A DNA stretch of 64,000 bases from Ectocarpus siliculosus. Taxonomy: Eukaryota > Sar > Phaeophyceae > Ectocarpales > Ectocarpaceae. Under the pieces are notes generated by a model. That model was given only the letters and a program-made list of their open reading frames with translations, was not told the DNA's origin and ran no database searches. This document shows positions 21,768 to 34,749 of this stretch, piece after piece (within the stretch, counting starts at the first letter, position 1; every line of letters begins with the position of its first letter). A program made the position numbers and the translations under genes. Location: positions 2,500,145-2,564,144 of the forward strand of contig FN649748.1 in assembly GCA_000310025.1 (NCBI GenBank). The letters are read 5' to 3'.

Positions 21768-23485
21768 GTCCTTTGCGCGAGTTATCATGCAAGAGGACCT
21801 GGCAGGGTTCTCACACCTTGTTCAAGAGGGTACCGGCATCTTGGATTCTGATGGTCACGGGTGGAGTGCTCTCCATTGGGCGAGTTCGAGGGGAAGCACT
21901 GTCCTAACCTACGGCATCCTGCAAGAGATAAAGTTGTTGCGGGAAGCAGGTGAAGTGATCTCCTCGCTGCCACGGGATAGCAAGCAGCAGTCCTCCTTGA
22001 GGGAAATCTTCAGCTGCACTGTATGCGTCTCAAGAAGGCCCGATCTAAAGTTGATTTCAATAGAACGAGATCCCTGCATCGTCGCGAGGATACATTTCCC
22101 AACCTTGACAGGGACTGGACCTCTATATCCTCTTTGCTGTCGTCGAAACTAGCGTCGTGTTGTCATCTTCCCTTGACAGCCTGCTGATCGGACGCATGCG
22201 TTTGTAGACTCTTCTGCTGGCGAAGGGACCGACGGCGAGTCAAACGCGGTCGCCGGCTTCCTTGATTTGCGGGAAAACCTCGGTGGGTGGACAGCGTTGC
22301 ACCTCGCTGCAATTGGAGGACACCTGGATGTGGTGTATATGTTGATGGAAGTGGGCTGCGATCCTCGAGTCAAGGACAAAGTGAGCTTCTTGCACAGGAC
22401 TTGGACATCGAGTTTGATCCCGTGCTCAGTATCCCTATCGCTTCTTCTTTGCTTCGATGAATCAACGGATGGTTTTCATGAGTTTTCTATTGATGTCGCT
22501 TCCCGCGTCACTAATGTGAGGCACGTGTTGCTCGGTGCCGATGACATCCCTGCTTGCAAAACAAGGAATTGGCACGAAAGTTAAAAGTTCGGAGTTGCCG
22601 AGAGCACTTACTGCTCGAAACGAGGAGCCCTGGCGAGAACAATTTAGAGTCGATTCGACTGGGCATCAGAGGGGCAAAGGACGCAAAAAGTATAGAAATG
22701 TTCGATGCGACACTTATTTTATGTGTTTGTGACCGTCACACAGATACATCCAATCCATCACCCAAGAGAATGCAAACCTCAAGCGGCTTGCCTATTTTCT
22801 GGCCGATTTCGTCCGAACACAACTCTGCCGAGTGTTAGCTTCAACAAGGATGTCCGTTCGTGAGAATGAAGAAAAACAGCGCGTAGGGGAATTTCCTAGA
22901 CTAGACCGTGAGGGTGGCTGACAATCGCGAGCATTCGCAGTGTTATCCAAGTTAGCCGGCTTCCACACGGGTTCTTGCAAAAATTCGGGGTTGGGTTTAG
23001 AACATGGGGCGTCTTATTCCTACCAAAACACCATGTACAGTTGTAAATCCTTTCGCCGCTTGACACCCGGAAGGCCAGGCGCGGACATGTATCCAAGGGT
23101 GAGCACGGTGCGTATTTGTCTGCACTCGCACGACTCTAGCTTTTTCCTCATTCGTGGCACTCTTGTGATGCTCTTTCCACTAACATGGATTGCTCCGTCC
23201 GATCACTAGTTTTCCTACCACTATTACAGCAGCGGACACAAATTTTGTACACACGACCTATAAAACAGTATGTCGTCCTGAACGCGGCGTGCCACTTTCT
23301 CCTTGTGGCAGGTTGGAGATCAACCAATCCATTGCATACGGCGCAAGAGGACATCGGAGGGACTGGTGACGCGATTACGCAACGCTTTGCTTGATCTATC
23401 AGATTCAGAGGAGAGCAGCTGCGAGGAGAACATGGAGCCTCAACCCAGAAGAGGATCCATCAGAGAGCGACGTAGATACCGTTAG
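21768..23485 (+). CDS. ankyrin-repeat protein
   Basis: Three exons join in phase: 21768-21949 (after gttgcag, donor gcag|gtgaag), 22208-22380 (after tttgtag, donor caaa|gtgagc) and one starting at 22566. Exons 1 and 2 each carry an ankyrin repeat core: DSDGHGWSALHWASSRGS, and LGGWTALHLAAIGGHLDVV followed by LMEVGCDPRVKDK. Exon 3 is charged and helical (ELARKLKVRSCREHLLLE). A further exon from 23312 (after gtggcag) encodes DLSDSEESSCEENMEP and stops at 23485. An overlapping frame to 23636 is also acidic and Ser-rich, suggesting a frameshift near 23447. The true 5' end is not located. Ankyrin repeats are protein-binding modules; no catalytic domain is visible. Confidence 0.6.
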
Positions 23486-23776
23486 CCCGACCACGGCGGA
23501 AATGTCGAGCAGTGACCCCGTCACAAGAACCGTATGTGATGTCATCGAGGGAATTTATACAAACGGGGAAGCAAACACGGCCAAATCCGAACAGTCCGGC
23601 AGGCTCTCCAAATCATTTACAGTACGCTACGCCTAGACTGAAGATATTTCCACGCCACGAGCATTCACTTCGTTGTGTGGCCGACAACTAAAACGCTGGA
23701 GTCACGAGACGCCTCATGCACTAATCTGTACATCTGTGGAGGAGCTATGCTATCGCAGACGTTCCACCTTGGCACA

Positions 23777-26700
23777 CTATGTGGTTCGGGCATCAGCTCC
23801 TTCCCGGACGGTGGCCTTTCTGCTAGGCGATCCCGCCCGACGAACCGTTGCTACCAAAACGGTTATGTCGTCCATTTTCCCCCCGCGAAAACTGGTCGTG
23901 TCTTCTTCCGGCATAATCGAGTCACGCCGATCGTCTTGTTTTGGTGCCCCTGCCGCACCTCGTCTGAAACTATTGAGCCCCGCGGTCACACTTCGTTCCA
24001 AAGCCAACCCCCATTTGCTAGCATCCCATTCCAGCCTCCTTTTCCCTCGGTCTGTTGACGGTCCGTCAACGGAGCCTCGTGTCGGAATAACTCCCGCAGC
24101 TACAGCCTCCTCTTCCCAAGGTGTCAAGCGTTCCTTATCGCGTGAAAGATTAAAGGCTTTCCGTGCCAATGCTGAGGCCAAGTCTACGGGCTTATCGCAA
24201 GCCTCGTGAGCTGTTGTTTCCGCATCGCCCTCAAATGCTTCTTCGATGCATCGCAGGATATCAGACTCGAACATGTTGTCTAGGAGGCCATCTGTGGCCA
24301 AGACCACCAAGTCTCCCTCTCTGCAAAACACGTTTCACACCAAGGGTAGAGAGCGCACGTAATGTCACTGTTTCGGGCAAACGACAAGTTATTTGTGCGA
24401 AACAGACTGCCCTACCGTCATACATGACGGTAGAAACGTGCCGCACGCCTCGGTTCCAAGGTACGCAGCATACGCTATTACTACTATACATAACGTAGCC
24501 GTTGAACGCACCTGACGTAGAACAAAAAATCTCGAGCGTCGTGTGCTTTGTCTCGGCTCCCAGTTCCTAGCTGGTAAGGCTGGTTGAAGTTATGTCTCTG
24601 TGTCGCTGTTCTCAACGCGACGAAGGGGGTTCCTCGGGCATCCCTGAAACGAAGCCATCCACAGAACGGCACGCGATTGTTGTCGCAGTATGTCAACGCA
24701 ACAATATCACAAAGTCAGGTGACAAAGGCACGCCCCCAAGTTGATATCGCCTTTTCCTTTCAGGGCTGTGAGACGTGATGCTGAGGCGTTTGGATAGATC
24801 CACCGGGTTGGAGGGAGGCGGAGAAAGAGGAGAGTAGTGTCTACGAGCGGACCAGCTGACGTGGATGGGGCTTCGTACATCATCCTCTGGTGAATACCCC
24901 ACGAATCCCTACAGTAAATGAAGAACTTTAACAGTCACATCGCCGACAGACCTGACGGCATCCGCTCTCACACGAAACGAATAGTATTGCCTCTCGTACA
25001 CGGGAATATCTTAACTGATCGCTAGCCTACCGTTCCAGAGAGTAGCGTAGAGGGACGAAAACAACGCAGCAACACCTCTCTATTTTGACCTCGCATGGAT
25101 GCGAGCGTAGAAAATTCGGTGCGTTGAGAGAAAACACTGCTGGCGATACGGGCGACAAATCGCACCTGCGTACAAGAAGGGCGCCTGAATCACCGACGTT
25201 GACGCCGTTCAGCATTCCGTACACCGGGTCGAAGGTCACCTGCCGCGTTTGCCAGGTCAAGTACAAATATTTTTTATGGGTCATGGCATTCTTCGGATTG
25301 AGAGGCACGGACAAAGGCAAAGGATATCTTCACGTTCACCACAGATCCAAGCTCTCGGATACATACCGTCCGCAGATAACGCGAAGTAACTGCTGTTGGC
25401 GAGTACATTGATTTTCTCACCACACATGCGGTGCAAGTTCCTTGGGTTCCGGCCAACGCCGCGTTGGTAGTGGCGTACTCCAGCGCCTGCTGCAGGTCCA
25501 CTCCTTGCGCAATTCGCGGCAAGGGTTCGCCTTCTAACTGAGATCGCCGGAGCGATACTGCCTCTTCCGCTCTCTGAGCTGTAATATTGGCTGTAGCACA
25601 AAACGGTGAGAACGCAGACCGGCAAAGGGGATTCGCTTGTGATCAGAGGCCCTCGCACTCTTGCAGAGCCGGTACACGGCACATTGTGTTTTTCGATGCA
25701 TTGGCGCCAAGCGTGAAGGGCTCTTATGAGTTGGCGGGAAGGTCGGCTAAAGGGTGAGCCGCACGACACCCGCAGGTCGTCACATACGCCTGACGGTTGT
25801 AGGTAAAGTTTCAAAAAGTTTTCAACTGTTTGTCACCATCACGTTCGGCCGCTTCTCGAGACAGCCACCGATACATAAAAATGCAACAACTGCCACGCAG
25901 GGAGCTGGTCAGATGCACGCACTGCATTGGTAAAGACGGCCGAGGCCGCGTGATTTATGATGCGTCCCGCACAATTTTGGCCCTATTTAGCGAATGAGTT
26001 AACAGACAAGCCGAACTGATCAGACAAAACCGCAAAGGACGGGGATTTCCGACTGATTAAACGCGCAGTCTATGACTTTTGCCAGCCTAGATTCGACATG
26101 GCGACGAACGGCTGGCGAAATCACGATACAACTCGAGCGGTATTCGCGTAAAGCGTGCAGCCTGAAACTTCTGTAGGTACCTGGACAGCAGTCGATGACA
26201 ACAAAATGGCAAATCCACACAACTTATCACTCTACTAGGCTTCTAGGTGGCTTCAGAACGTCACGCAGCCACCCAGAGTCTTAACATAATATTCCCATGC
26301 GTGCCGGAGCCAAGATCCACTACACATACTACCTGCGGTGGCCTTTGCGAAGCCTCTTGAAAAGACGCCTGGGTCGTGGCCAAGCGACGCCCACCCCCCT
26401 ACTCCATCGAAAACCCCTAGATCCAGAGCACCGGAATCACCGACGTTGACGAAGTAGGCGTCATCGCCTCCTGAGGTTGAACGCATTACCCACATGATGA
26501 CGGGGGTAGGGGGAGACGAGAGCTATGTCACTGCTGGGCGGAGAGTGGAGGTGGAGAGGGTAAGTGCTCTCGAGCTGACAGTCCCGTTTGGGGTTGGCAG
26601 AAAAAGGATGACATTCAACGTTGCAGAACACCGCACCGCCATTCCGCGATCGACAACGAAGCAACTCGAGCGTCGGACCTATACCTGCAGAGACAATATG

Positions 26701-27141
26701 CATTCAGTTTGAAAGGAATTGCAGCACAGCGGGAGATAGGGCATCTCTCCTCCTGTGTGCTGCTGTGTGCTGCTGTAGGAAGCTGGTGCCGAGCCACCTC
26801 AGTCTAGCCACCTCATCATCAAACCTACCGCCTTAGACGGGTTTATCCCTGTCGACAATGTTAACCATCAGTAACAACAACAGTGTTCCAGCGAAGAGCG
26901 CCATGTGTTATGCATATGAAGGTACAGTAGTTAACATACCCTCACCTCGCGCGGCTTTGTCGGGTCGAGCAATCATGGAGCTATCAACATCCAGCGTGAG
27001 CGTCTGTTGGGCTTTCAAATTTTGAACCCCCCACGGCTTGCTAGACTTGATACGTGGTGGCGCCCAACCCGCTGGATTGACGAACGCAATGGCATGCGTT
27101 CCTCCTGCAGCAGCCAGGACAGTAGAGAGGGCGCCCCTCAT
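23777..27141 (-). CDS. PTC7-type PP2C protein phosphatase, probably plastid-targeted
   Basis: Six exons on the minus strand keep frame throughout: 27141-26946, 26470-26333, 25533-25421, 25239-25166, 24643-24512, 24320-23777; 398 aa. Metal-binding PP2C motifs appear in order: GVFDGVGGW (exon 2), NVGDSGALLVR (exon 4), DLVVLATDGLLDN and GGKMDDITVLVA (exon 6). The FNQPYQLG segment (exon 5) is typical of the PTC7/PPTC7 branch. A roughly 60-residue basic insertion separates the last two motifs. The N-terminus has a hydrophobic segment ending HAIA, followed by FVNP, which fits a signal peptide plus the +1 Phe of stramenopile plastid precursors. In plants a PTC7-like PP2C (PBCP) dephosphorylates photosystem II core proteins, so a similar role is possible but inferred. 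Head-to-head with the PPR gene. Confidence 0.88.
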
Positions 27142-27415
27142 TCTCCCCGCTGCAGTGAGAGCACAAGGCAGCTAAGTCGGAACTGTGGTCGATCGAGTGT
27201 AACATGCAACGCCCACCGACACGCTTCTCCGGGTGTTCAGTTTACTGTGAAGGCGGACCTGGGGGGGGTGAACGCTGCACACACTCATGCGTGTGACGTC
27301 AAGTCAAGTCAAGCAACGTCAAGCAACGTCAAGTGACGTTCGTGTCACAGAGTTAACATCTCACAGAGTGATGGGGAGGTGAGCGAAAGACGGGGGCTAA
27401 CCCGACCATGCAAGC
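27142..27415. promoter_or_regulatory. 274-bp shared divergent promoter region with CRE-like palindrome
   Basis: Lies between the start codons of the PP2C gene (-) and the PPR gene (+). It contains a perfect TGACGTCA palindrome at 27294-27301, followed by a run of short direct repeats based on (c)gtcaagtcaag and caacgtcaag to about 27340 and another tgacgtt. Repeated ACGTCA half-sites suggest bZIP binding. Co-regulation of two plastid-type proteins is inferred. Confidence 0.5.
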
Positions 27416-30400
27416 ATGGTACTACGCTTACGGGCAGTCTGTCTAGCCTCGCTAGCTGTCATCGACCAGTCAGCGCTAGGGTTCATTGCCCTAAAAAATC
27501 CACCGCATCATTCGATCGGGGTTCGACCTCGGCGATGTCCTGCGCATAGTGCGACAGCCCGATACCAGTCTCGATTTGACCTTGGCCAGCCCAGCGTGGA
27601 GTTAGCTCTGCTTGGTCTCAATATCACGCGTGGGATATCGGCGAGCAAGTCCCGGCGAGGAGGAGACTTTGTTGCAGGAGGACCGGAGCAGGCCATCTTC
27701 CGTCTACATGAAAGGCGAATTAGGTACGGTCGGCGGCAGTACGACCCCTGGAAGCCGCCGTCTGGTATCCATCCTCGATTATGACTGCATTGTTCAATCG
27801 ACTTAGTGGTCTACTAGGTTCGCCCTCTACTGGACGCTTGTTGTCAAACAAAATATTAAGCGTTGGAGCACGTGCGTTCGACTTGCCTGTGTGCCCTCTA
27901 CCATTGTTCGCTTTATTTTTCATTACCAAGCCAACAGCAGTAGACTAAATCGCAACTGCATTGTGGAATCAAGATACCTTCTTGCTGTGGTCGACTACTG
28001 TACCCAACTTACCTGATGTAACCGAGTGGCATTCCGCCGAACAACGTCCGCAGTGGCCGAGACAACCATGACTTAACCAAACACCTGTCATGGGCAGGGT
28101 GACAGCCGGCAGACAGTTGCCGCTACGAAAGGTGATTTGCTGCTCTATTGCGTGGTGTCTAGGCTCTGCTTGTGTTCGCAACGGGGGAAACATTTTTTGT
28201 ACAGCAGTGGGTCGAGTCTCTAAATGATTTTTACAGAAAATATACAACTACATCTCTATCCGTAGATGGAATTCAAGGATCCGTGATTTGTGTACCTGTA
28301 TATGTGTAGACTAATGAACTCGAATCGATATGGGTAGGGTAAATTGGTGTTGAAAAAATGACTTTTGGAGCAGGATCCGGCCAATCAACTTTCGAATGCA
28401 AAATAATTAACCAGCAGAAACGGGTTCGTGTCTTGCAACACAGGGGGCTCGAGAATACCAAGTCTGAGTACGTTACGGCACATCTAGCTTGCGCTCGGAG
28501 TGGCGATACCGGCCGTGCTCTGTTTCTCCTTAGGCATGCTGCGAAGCGAGGCGTGCCCTTGCTCGCTGTGGACGTCGCAAGTGCCATGCGTGTGGTCTGT
28601 AAACAAGGGACCGGTTGGAGACAGGCACTTCCTCTCTACGAGGGGTTCTTGGAGCTTGCTCTGGAGCAAGCGCGGGCAACGACCAGCCCGTTGGAAGAAA
28701 CCCAAGCAGGTCGTGCGGACGTAGTACCCGTACCTCTGTTGCGACAGAGGCAGCAACTACACCGTCTGAAGGAGGTCGCTCCGGGGTGGGAAGACGTGTG
28801 CCAGGCTGCGCTCGAAGCCTGCAACATTGGGGGGCAGTGGGAGGCTGCTCTAAAAGTTCTTAGTGTTTTGCGTGCGGGTGGGGGGGGGGCGGAGCTGAGT
28901 GAGGCGGCTTACACTGAAGCAATCGAAGTGTGCGGCAAAGGTAGAGCGTGGGATATGGTACTTCTCCTGGTGGCCGAGATGTCCAGCGACGAGATCCCCA
29001 TGACGGCTGCAACCTTCGAGACTGCTCTGAAGGCGAGTGGAGATCCGTGCTGTGTGGGAACACCCCCGTTTGAGTTGTTGCCGGAGAGCCCCACATGTGG
29101 TTCTTATGTTGGTTATTTTGCACGATTGGCAGAGTAACGGAGGCATCCGTTTGACTCTGGCATCCACGCACCCATCTCGGTTTTTCCTCATGGAACCGGC
29201 CATGGCAGGCACACTAGTCGACCATGATTCGCCTGGCTAACCTTTAAGTCCTTGATACAAGCCCATGTGTTTTTGCAGGGGTGTGCTGCAACTGGTGCAT
29301 GGAGCTGGGCCCTGTCACTACTAAGGTGCATGTCGACGTCCACAAATGGTCCAAACGGCATCCCTTTGAACGCGGCGCACTATCTCGACGCTCTGCGTTC
29401 GTGCGCCGGAGTAGTAGACAAGCCTGGCGGGCCCAAGGCTCAGGCGGCCGCGAAAGCTGCCCTGGGTCTTCTTCAAGATGTTCGGGAGAACGGCTGGTTG
29501 GTCGGGCAGCAAGGAGAAGATCTTGTGTATTGTGCAATGAAGACTCAAGCTGCGGCGAGAGATGCATGGGGCGCCCTCGCTCTGCTCGATCAGGATGACG
29601 GACTACCTCGGAGCGTTATGTTGAGAACCGGCGCAATGCAGGTAGTTACCATTGCTAACCTGGTGTCTACAGAGTCATGTCGTTTTGACCATGCAGCGAT
29701 GAATTCTCCTACCCGTTCCCCGTGACGTGTTGACGTTCTCAATTCCATGCTTCTCTTTTCATCCAGCTCTCAATTTCTTGCCTCAGGCGTGCAGTGGTGC
29801 TGGAGAATGGCGTGCTGCTCTGTCTATTCTCGAGGACATGCAGGCTGAGGGTTTGCGTCCGAATGGCGCTGCATACGTCGCCGCAATGGAGGCGTGTGCT
29901 CGCGGCGGTGTAATGGATCTGGCGTTGGAGCTCCTAGACAGGGTTTTGATGTTTCACCCTCGAGACGAGAGGGTGAGAGTGACTATTGTAGCTGTGTCCC
30001 ACAAAATCTTCCATGACCGCAGTGATGGCTTGATATACACAGAACCCCAACAAACTCTTCCACGACCATATCCGTAAAACCTTACAACACTTACATCCCC
30101 AACTTGAAAAGAAGCGCATGAGCGTGACACCGTAGATGGCGTTGTGGTCTATGGTTATAGGTTTTGGGATGCACGGCCTGCTGGAGCTTCGTCGGTTACG
30201 GGTCCCGGCTGCCCCCCCTTGTGTTGTCGTTTCTACAAAATAAACGTTGCAGACAGTAACCGCGGCCTTTCACGGTGCGATTAAGGCTTGTGGGAATGGG
30301 GGACAGTGGGAAGAGGCAACTTCCCTTCTCCAAAGGATGCGACAAGACTCTCTGGCTGTCGTGACATCAAGAGAGTACAACGCGGCCATCATGGCGTGCT

Positions 30401-32785
30401 GTCGGGCGCAGCAGTCTGTCGCCGCTCTCACTCTATTGGGCGACATGTCGGTGGAATCAGAACACTGCAGTGCCGACGAAACGAGCTACGTCCTTGTGAT
30501 GCGGGCGTTCGGACGGGAAGGGAGGTGAGAGTAGTGTTTGTGGGGCACGAGAAGCGCTATCGCCGTCGCCCTCACAACACAATTCGCACCAAAGCGTGCG
30601 ATGTGAGTACGTAGACACGCCGTTATTTCCGGACGATAGTGAAAATCGTCATTGAAGTGTGCGTCGACGATCGATCTGTGACGCTTCGCGCGCCTTAATG
30701 CCCCTTTCCTAAACCTCCAGAGTTTATGCGTGAAACAGCTGGCGTGCACACTTGATGGCAGGTGGCGGACGGTCATTGATCTGATGGGGAGCCTGAAAGA
30801 GGAGGCCGGCTTGGTACCGACCGTATCCAGCTACAACGTCGTTATAGAGGCTTTGGCGAAGGCTGGGGAGTGGATGAAAGCTCTCGAAATGCTAGCAGAG
30901 ATGAAGCAAGAAAGAGTCCGACCTACTGAGTTCACGTACAGCCGCTGCATGGCAGGTTCGCCTATAATTTTAGCTGTACGTTGCACTGAGAGCAGCTGGC
31001 TGCTGGAACCGTTCTGGTGTCTGTGTTATTTTGCCTCGTAGGTGGTGGATTTTTTTCAACGAGTATATGACGATGAGGTGTGCCCCTTCAACATGAAAAC
31101 ATGGTGATCGGGGCTCCTCTGTAAATCGAAGACTATATTTCATGGCAATTTCCTGCAGCGCCGGTGGTACCCTTCGTTTATGGGGTTGGGCGATTGTCGA
31201 CTCATTGGGGATAGGGGTAGTCGAGGATAGGGGTAGTCGAGTGCTTGTGCTTTTGTCTAGACTGTCCCAAGTATTTGATTGCTTCTCGCCTCCTGTTGCG
31301 CGTTCCGACTTTCTGTTGAACTGGAACATCGCGCAGCGTGCGAAAAGAGTGGAGAGTGGGAGCGCACTCTCCTGCTCTTGGCCGACATGAAGGAACAAGA
31401 GGATCTCGTGCCTGATAGTTATATCTTCAGCACAGCAATGGTGGCATGCTCTAAAGCGGTGAGCTCGTGCTGTGTGCTGAAAGATAGATATCTGGTTTGT
31501 GTGGTTTTGATTGGAATGGATCGACCATCTACAGTAATGGCGTAGTAAGCTCTTTCCCGCCGACTACGTGTAGTCCTTCCGAAGTGGATACGTTGGACAC
31601 ATGTTTCACTGAATCTTTTCATTCTCCAATCTCACAGGGACGACTGGACGACGTCCTCGGCATTCTGCAGGAAATGCGGGAAATGTCCGCCACTAGCGGG
31701 CCTAACCTCGTGCTTTACAACATTGCAATTGGCTCTTGTGCGCGTGCGAGGTGAGATTCATGTATGTTAAATTGATTGCTGTAAAACATGGGGATTGGTG
31801 ATGGCGGGTTAGTGCTCTCAACACTCATCATGTTGAGGTCTAACCCGCTCGAAACCGTCCTTTTTTCGTGTTCCAAGTGTTGTGCTGGTCCTGCTCCGAA
31901 CAGTAAACGCCTCCGCTAAATCGAATCGCGCACGTATGATACATGTCTGCTACTCATCAATGTCGAGATCTAGCCCTCCCGAAAATTGTCCTTTTTTCGT
32001 ATCCCAAGTGTTGTGCGGGTCCTGCTACGAACAGCAAACGCCTCCTCTAAATCGAATACCCCCTGGCATCTCTTCGGAGTTTTTGGATTTTGTCGTTTTG
32101 ATCGTGTTGTTTGCCCGATGTTCCTCTTCAAACGACCGCACGCTCTTGTTGCAGTGTAGCTCTTGGGCTGCAAAGAGCACCGCAGTCGATCATATAAAAC
32201 CTAGGCATATCGTGTTCTTTTCTATGCTGGTATGATTAATACAGGGACTGGCCAAGGATGCTGGAAGAGATGGACAGGATGAGGCGGGAAGACATCGAGC
32301 CCGAAGAGAGCACCTTTGCCGCCCCCCTCGACACCTGCGGTAGGACCGGCAACCTGCCGATGGCCCTCGAGCTTCTCGACCGCATGCGCGAGGACGGCAT
32401 CAAGCCGGGAGTCGTAACGTATGGTTATGTTGTCGCGGCGGCATGTCGGGCCGGCGAACGGACATCGGCGGCGCTTCTGTTGGACGAAATGGAAGCGGCG
32501 GGTCACCCGCCGAACGAGAGGACCTACGGCGTGGCAGCCTTGGCTTGTCGCGAGGGAAACAACGCTGACGCGGCGATTGACTTGCTGCGACGCAGGCAGA
32601 TGCAGGGGCTGCCGCCGGATGCGCTGATTTTGAGCTGTGCGGTGCAGGCGTGCTCGAATGCGGGGAATATGCAGCGCGGCTTGGAGCTCATCACAGAAAT
32701 GAAGAGCGCTGGGTTTTCCCCCGACAGGGCATTTTACCATAGCGTGATTGCGGGGATAAACGCCTCCCTTGCTAGTCGGTTGTAA
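27416..32785 (+). CDS. P-class pentatricopeptide repeat (PPR) protein, plastid-type presequence
   Basis: Nine exons join in phase: 27416-27723, 28444-29032, 29279-29641, 29787-29972, 30253-30524, 30762-30955, 31337-31458, 31638-31750, 32245-32785; 895 aa, stop TAA. The start (MVLRLRAVCLASLAVIDQ, then SALGFIAL) is signal-peptide-like and ends before a Phe. The rest is a ladder of degenerate 35-residue PPR helical hairpins. Examples are AAMEACARGGVMDLALELLD, VSSYNVVIEALAKAGEWMKA and VVTYGYVVAAACRAGERTSA, with linkers such as GLRPN, GIKPG and GHPPN at motif ends. No E, DYW or SMR domain is seen, so RNA editing is unlikely. P-class PPRs bind organellar RNA to stabilise, process or translate it. 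Intron 2 has a GC donor (aag|gcgagt). Exon boundaries often fall inside repeats. Confidence 0.9.
31832..32062. repeat. diverged tandem duplication in PPR intron 8
   Basis: Two copies of a roughly 95-bp segment containing gtccttttttcgt, ccaagtgttgtgc and aaacgcctcc-ctaaatcgaat, about 130 bp apart. Intronic, no coding capacity. Confidence 0.55.
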
Positions 32786-34749
32786 CGCACCGATGGCGAT
32801 GTAAAGAGTCTTGGAACAGTGTCAAGGTCGGTGCACCTCGTTTGCTGATATCAAGGCACTGGAATGTAGGTATGTGTTTAATTTTGCAACCCTCGTCGCT
32901 GTTGCACTTCAATACGTTGCACGCTTGTTTGGGGTTGCTCGTCGGTGCATTAATAGACTACATACAATGTTGAGTGAAGTGTGGTCGGCGATTTCTCGTG
33001 TTGTCTTGGGATGTTGTGAGACGATTGATATTAATGTTACACCCAAAATCCCATGAATTTGTATCAATCAGTTCGAGAGGGACGTTTCTACGTACGCACA
33101 GCTCGCGTCGTTCCCGAGCTTTTTGCTCTCGCAAAAAAGAAGCATGTTCGGTGTTGGAGGATTGGTTCAGAAAACGCTCCCGATCCCCCGATCAGTGTTG
33201 AAGGATTGGCACATTGGCACTGGTTTTCTCTTTTTCTCTCTTTTTTTCTCTCTTTGTCTGTGTCAGATGGCCTTGTCTCTGCTTGCGTTGTGAAGTACCA
33301 AGATTGAACCAAGGGGGTGTACCTCTTTCTCTCTGGCCCGTCATGCCGACTCCTAGTCTCAGTTGTTTCCTCGCATTGCGCGCAGAGGGAGCGGAGGACT
33401 CCAGAATATCTGTCGTTGATTTCTATTTGACTTGCGGACCCCTCGGGGCCAGTTTATTTGAGTGTACTTTTTTTAAGGGTAAGTTAGCCTGTGACCACGG
33501 GAATCGACCGCGTCAAGTGTTGGATAGTGCGGACATATGAAGGTACTGGGTAGAGAGAGATCGGAACGGTTTTGAATGTGAAGACAACAACAACAACAAC
33601 TGCTGTGGTTGTAAGAACCTCGATGTTTGTTTGCTTCGGGAAATTGCCATTCGTGACCCCTGGCTACATGATCTGGCCGGCGTGTCCGATCAAGGAAGGA
33701 TTCCTACGAGTATTACTTTAGAAGACTATTAGGAAGGATTGATTATCAGCTCCATGTTTCTGTATTGCCCGCCCATCCTTCCTTCAGTAAGTAAATGGTG
33801 GTTTTTTATCAGGCTACAGCAAAAATCTCAATTACGCCTGCTTCACCCCCAACTGTTGAGTGTCCACGACGCACATTGACATCTAAGATCTTGAGACTGC
33901 TGTGGTTGTATCTCGAACGGGTACAATGTAGCCTCTCTGTGTTTGTATTATTCTTACTGAGATACATGTATCTATTCTACATACATACATACATACCATA
34001 CTTTACAAGCCTGTACAATAGATCTCCAGCAGGATCTACCGTCGGATCTCACCGACACACCCACCCGCATTTATTTTTTTAAGTCAATCACAGTTGTCAA
34101 TAGAGCTTATTAGTAGAGGTCACAAATGAGACGAGCACCTACGACATGAAGCTGCGGTGGCTTTTACCCGACAACCGTTCTGGCTACTCTGCTGTAGACT
34201 ACCTCTCCCTCCCAAGTTTTTAGATACATATCCTGCATGCGACATACATAGCATACATACATACGGAGGTGCACGGTTTCGGTCGGTATTATACCTCCCT
34301 TAACTCAGCCATTAGATAACGAGTGCGCCATATAAATACATCAATGTCAGATCCTTCATGAAATTGGAGTATTATTAGGCCCTCCCCATGAGTTAGCCGC
34401 AGCACGACCAGCACCACCAGCAGACCGCTTCGGAAAACACTCCGCAGAGCAGAAAGAGGCGTTGTTTCTCAGGGGAAGAATGTCCCCCCCCCCCCCCTTT
34501 GAAAAAAGAAAAAAAAGACGACCGGCAGAGAGATAGAGCAAATCATCCCCAACACACCACCGGCCCCGTTACCTGGGAACAGCAAGGAGGACAGCGTATC
34601 AACAACGGAGCTGTGGGAGAGGAGGATAGACCAGCGCGGGTTTCGGGTGTCGGCGACTGGAGGTAGATTCGCCATATCACAGAAACACTTTTGTTTCGAC
34701 TTTTTGCCGGTCACAGCCGAATCGTGGAAGCGAAGGGCGAGAGAGCCTG
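32786..34749. other. intergenic between PPR and cyclin genes
   Basis: No gene is supported. Contains short repeats: (caa)n near 33585, (cata)n near 33975 and 34255, a CT-rich stretch at 33220-33260, and a C run at 34486-34498. The last part holds the cyclin promoter and 5' UTR. Confidence 0.4.
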
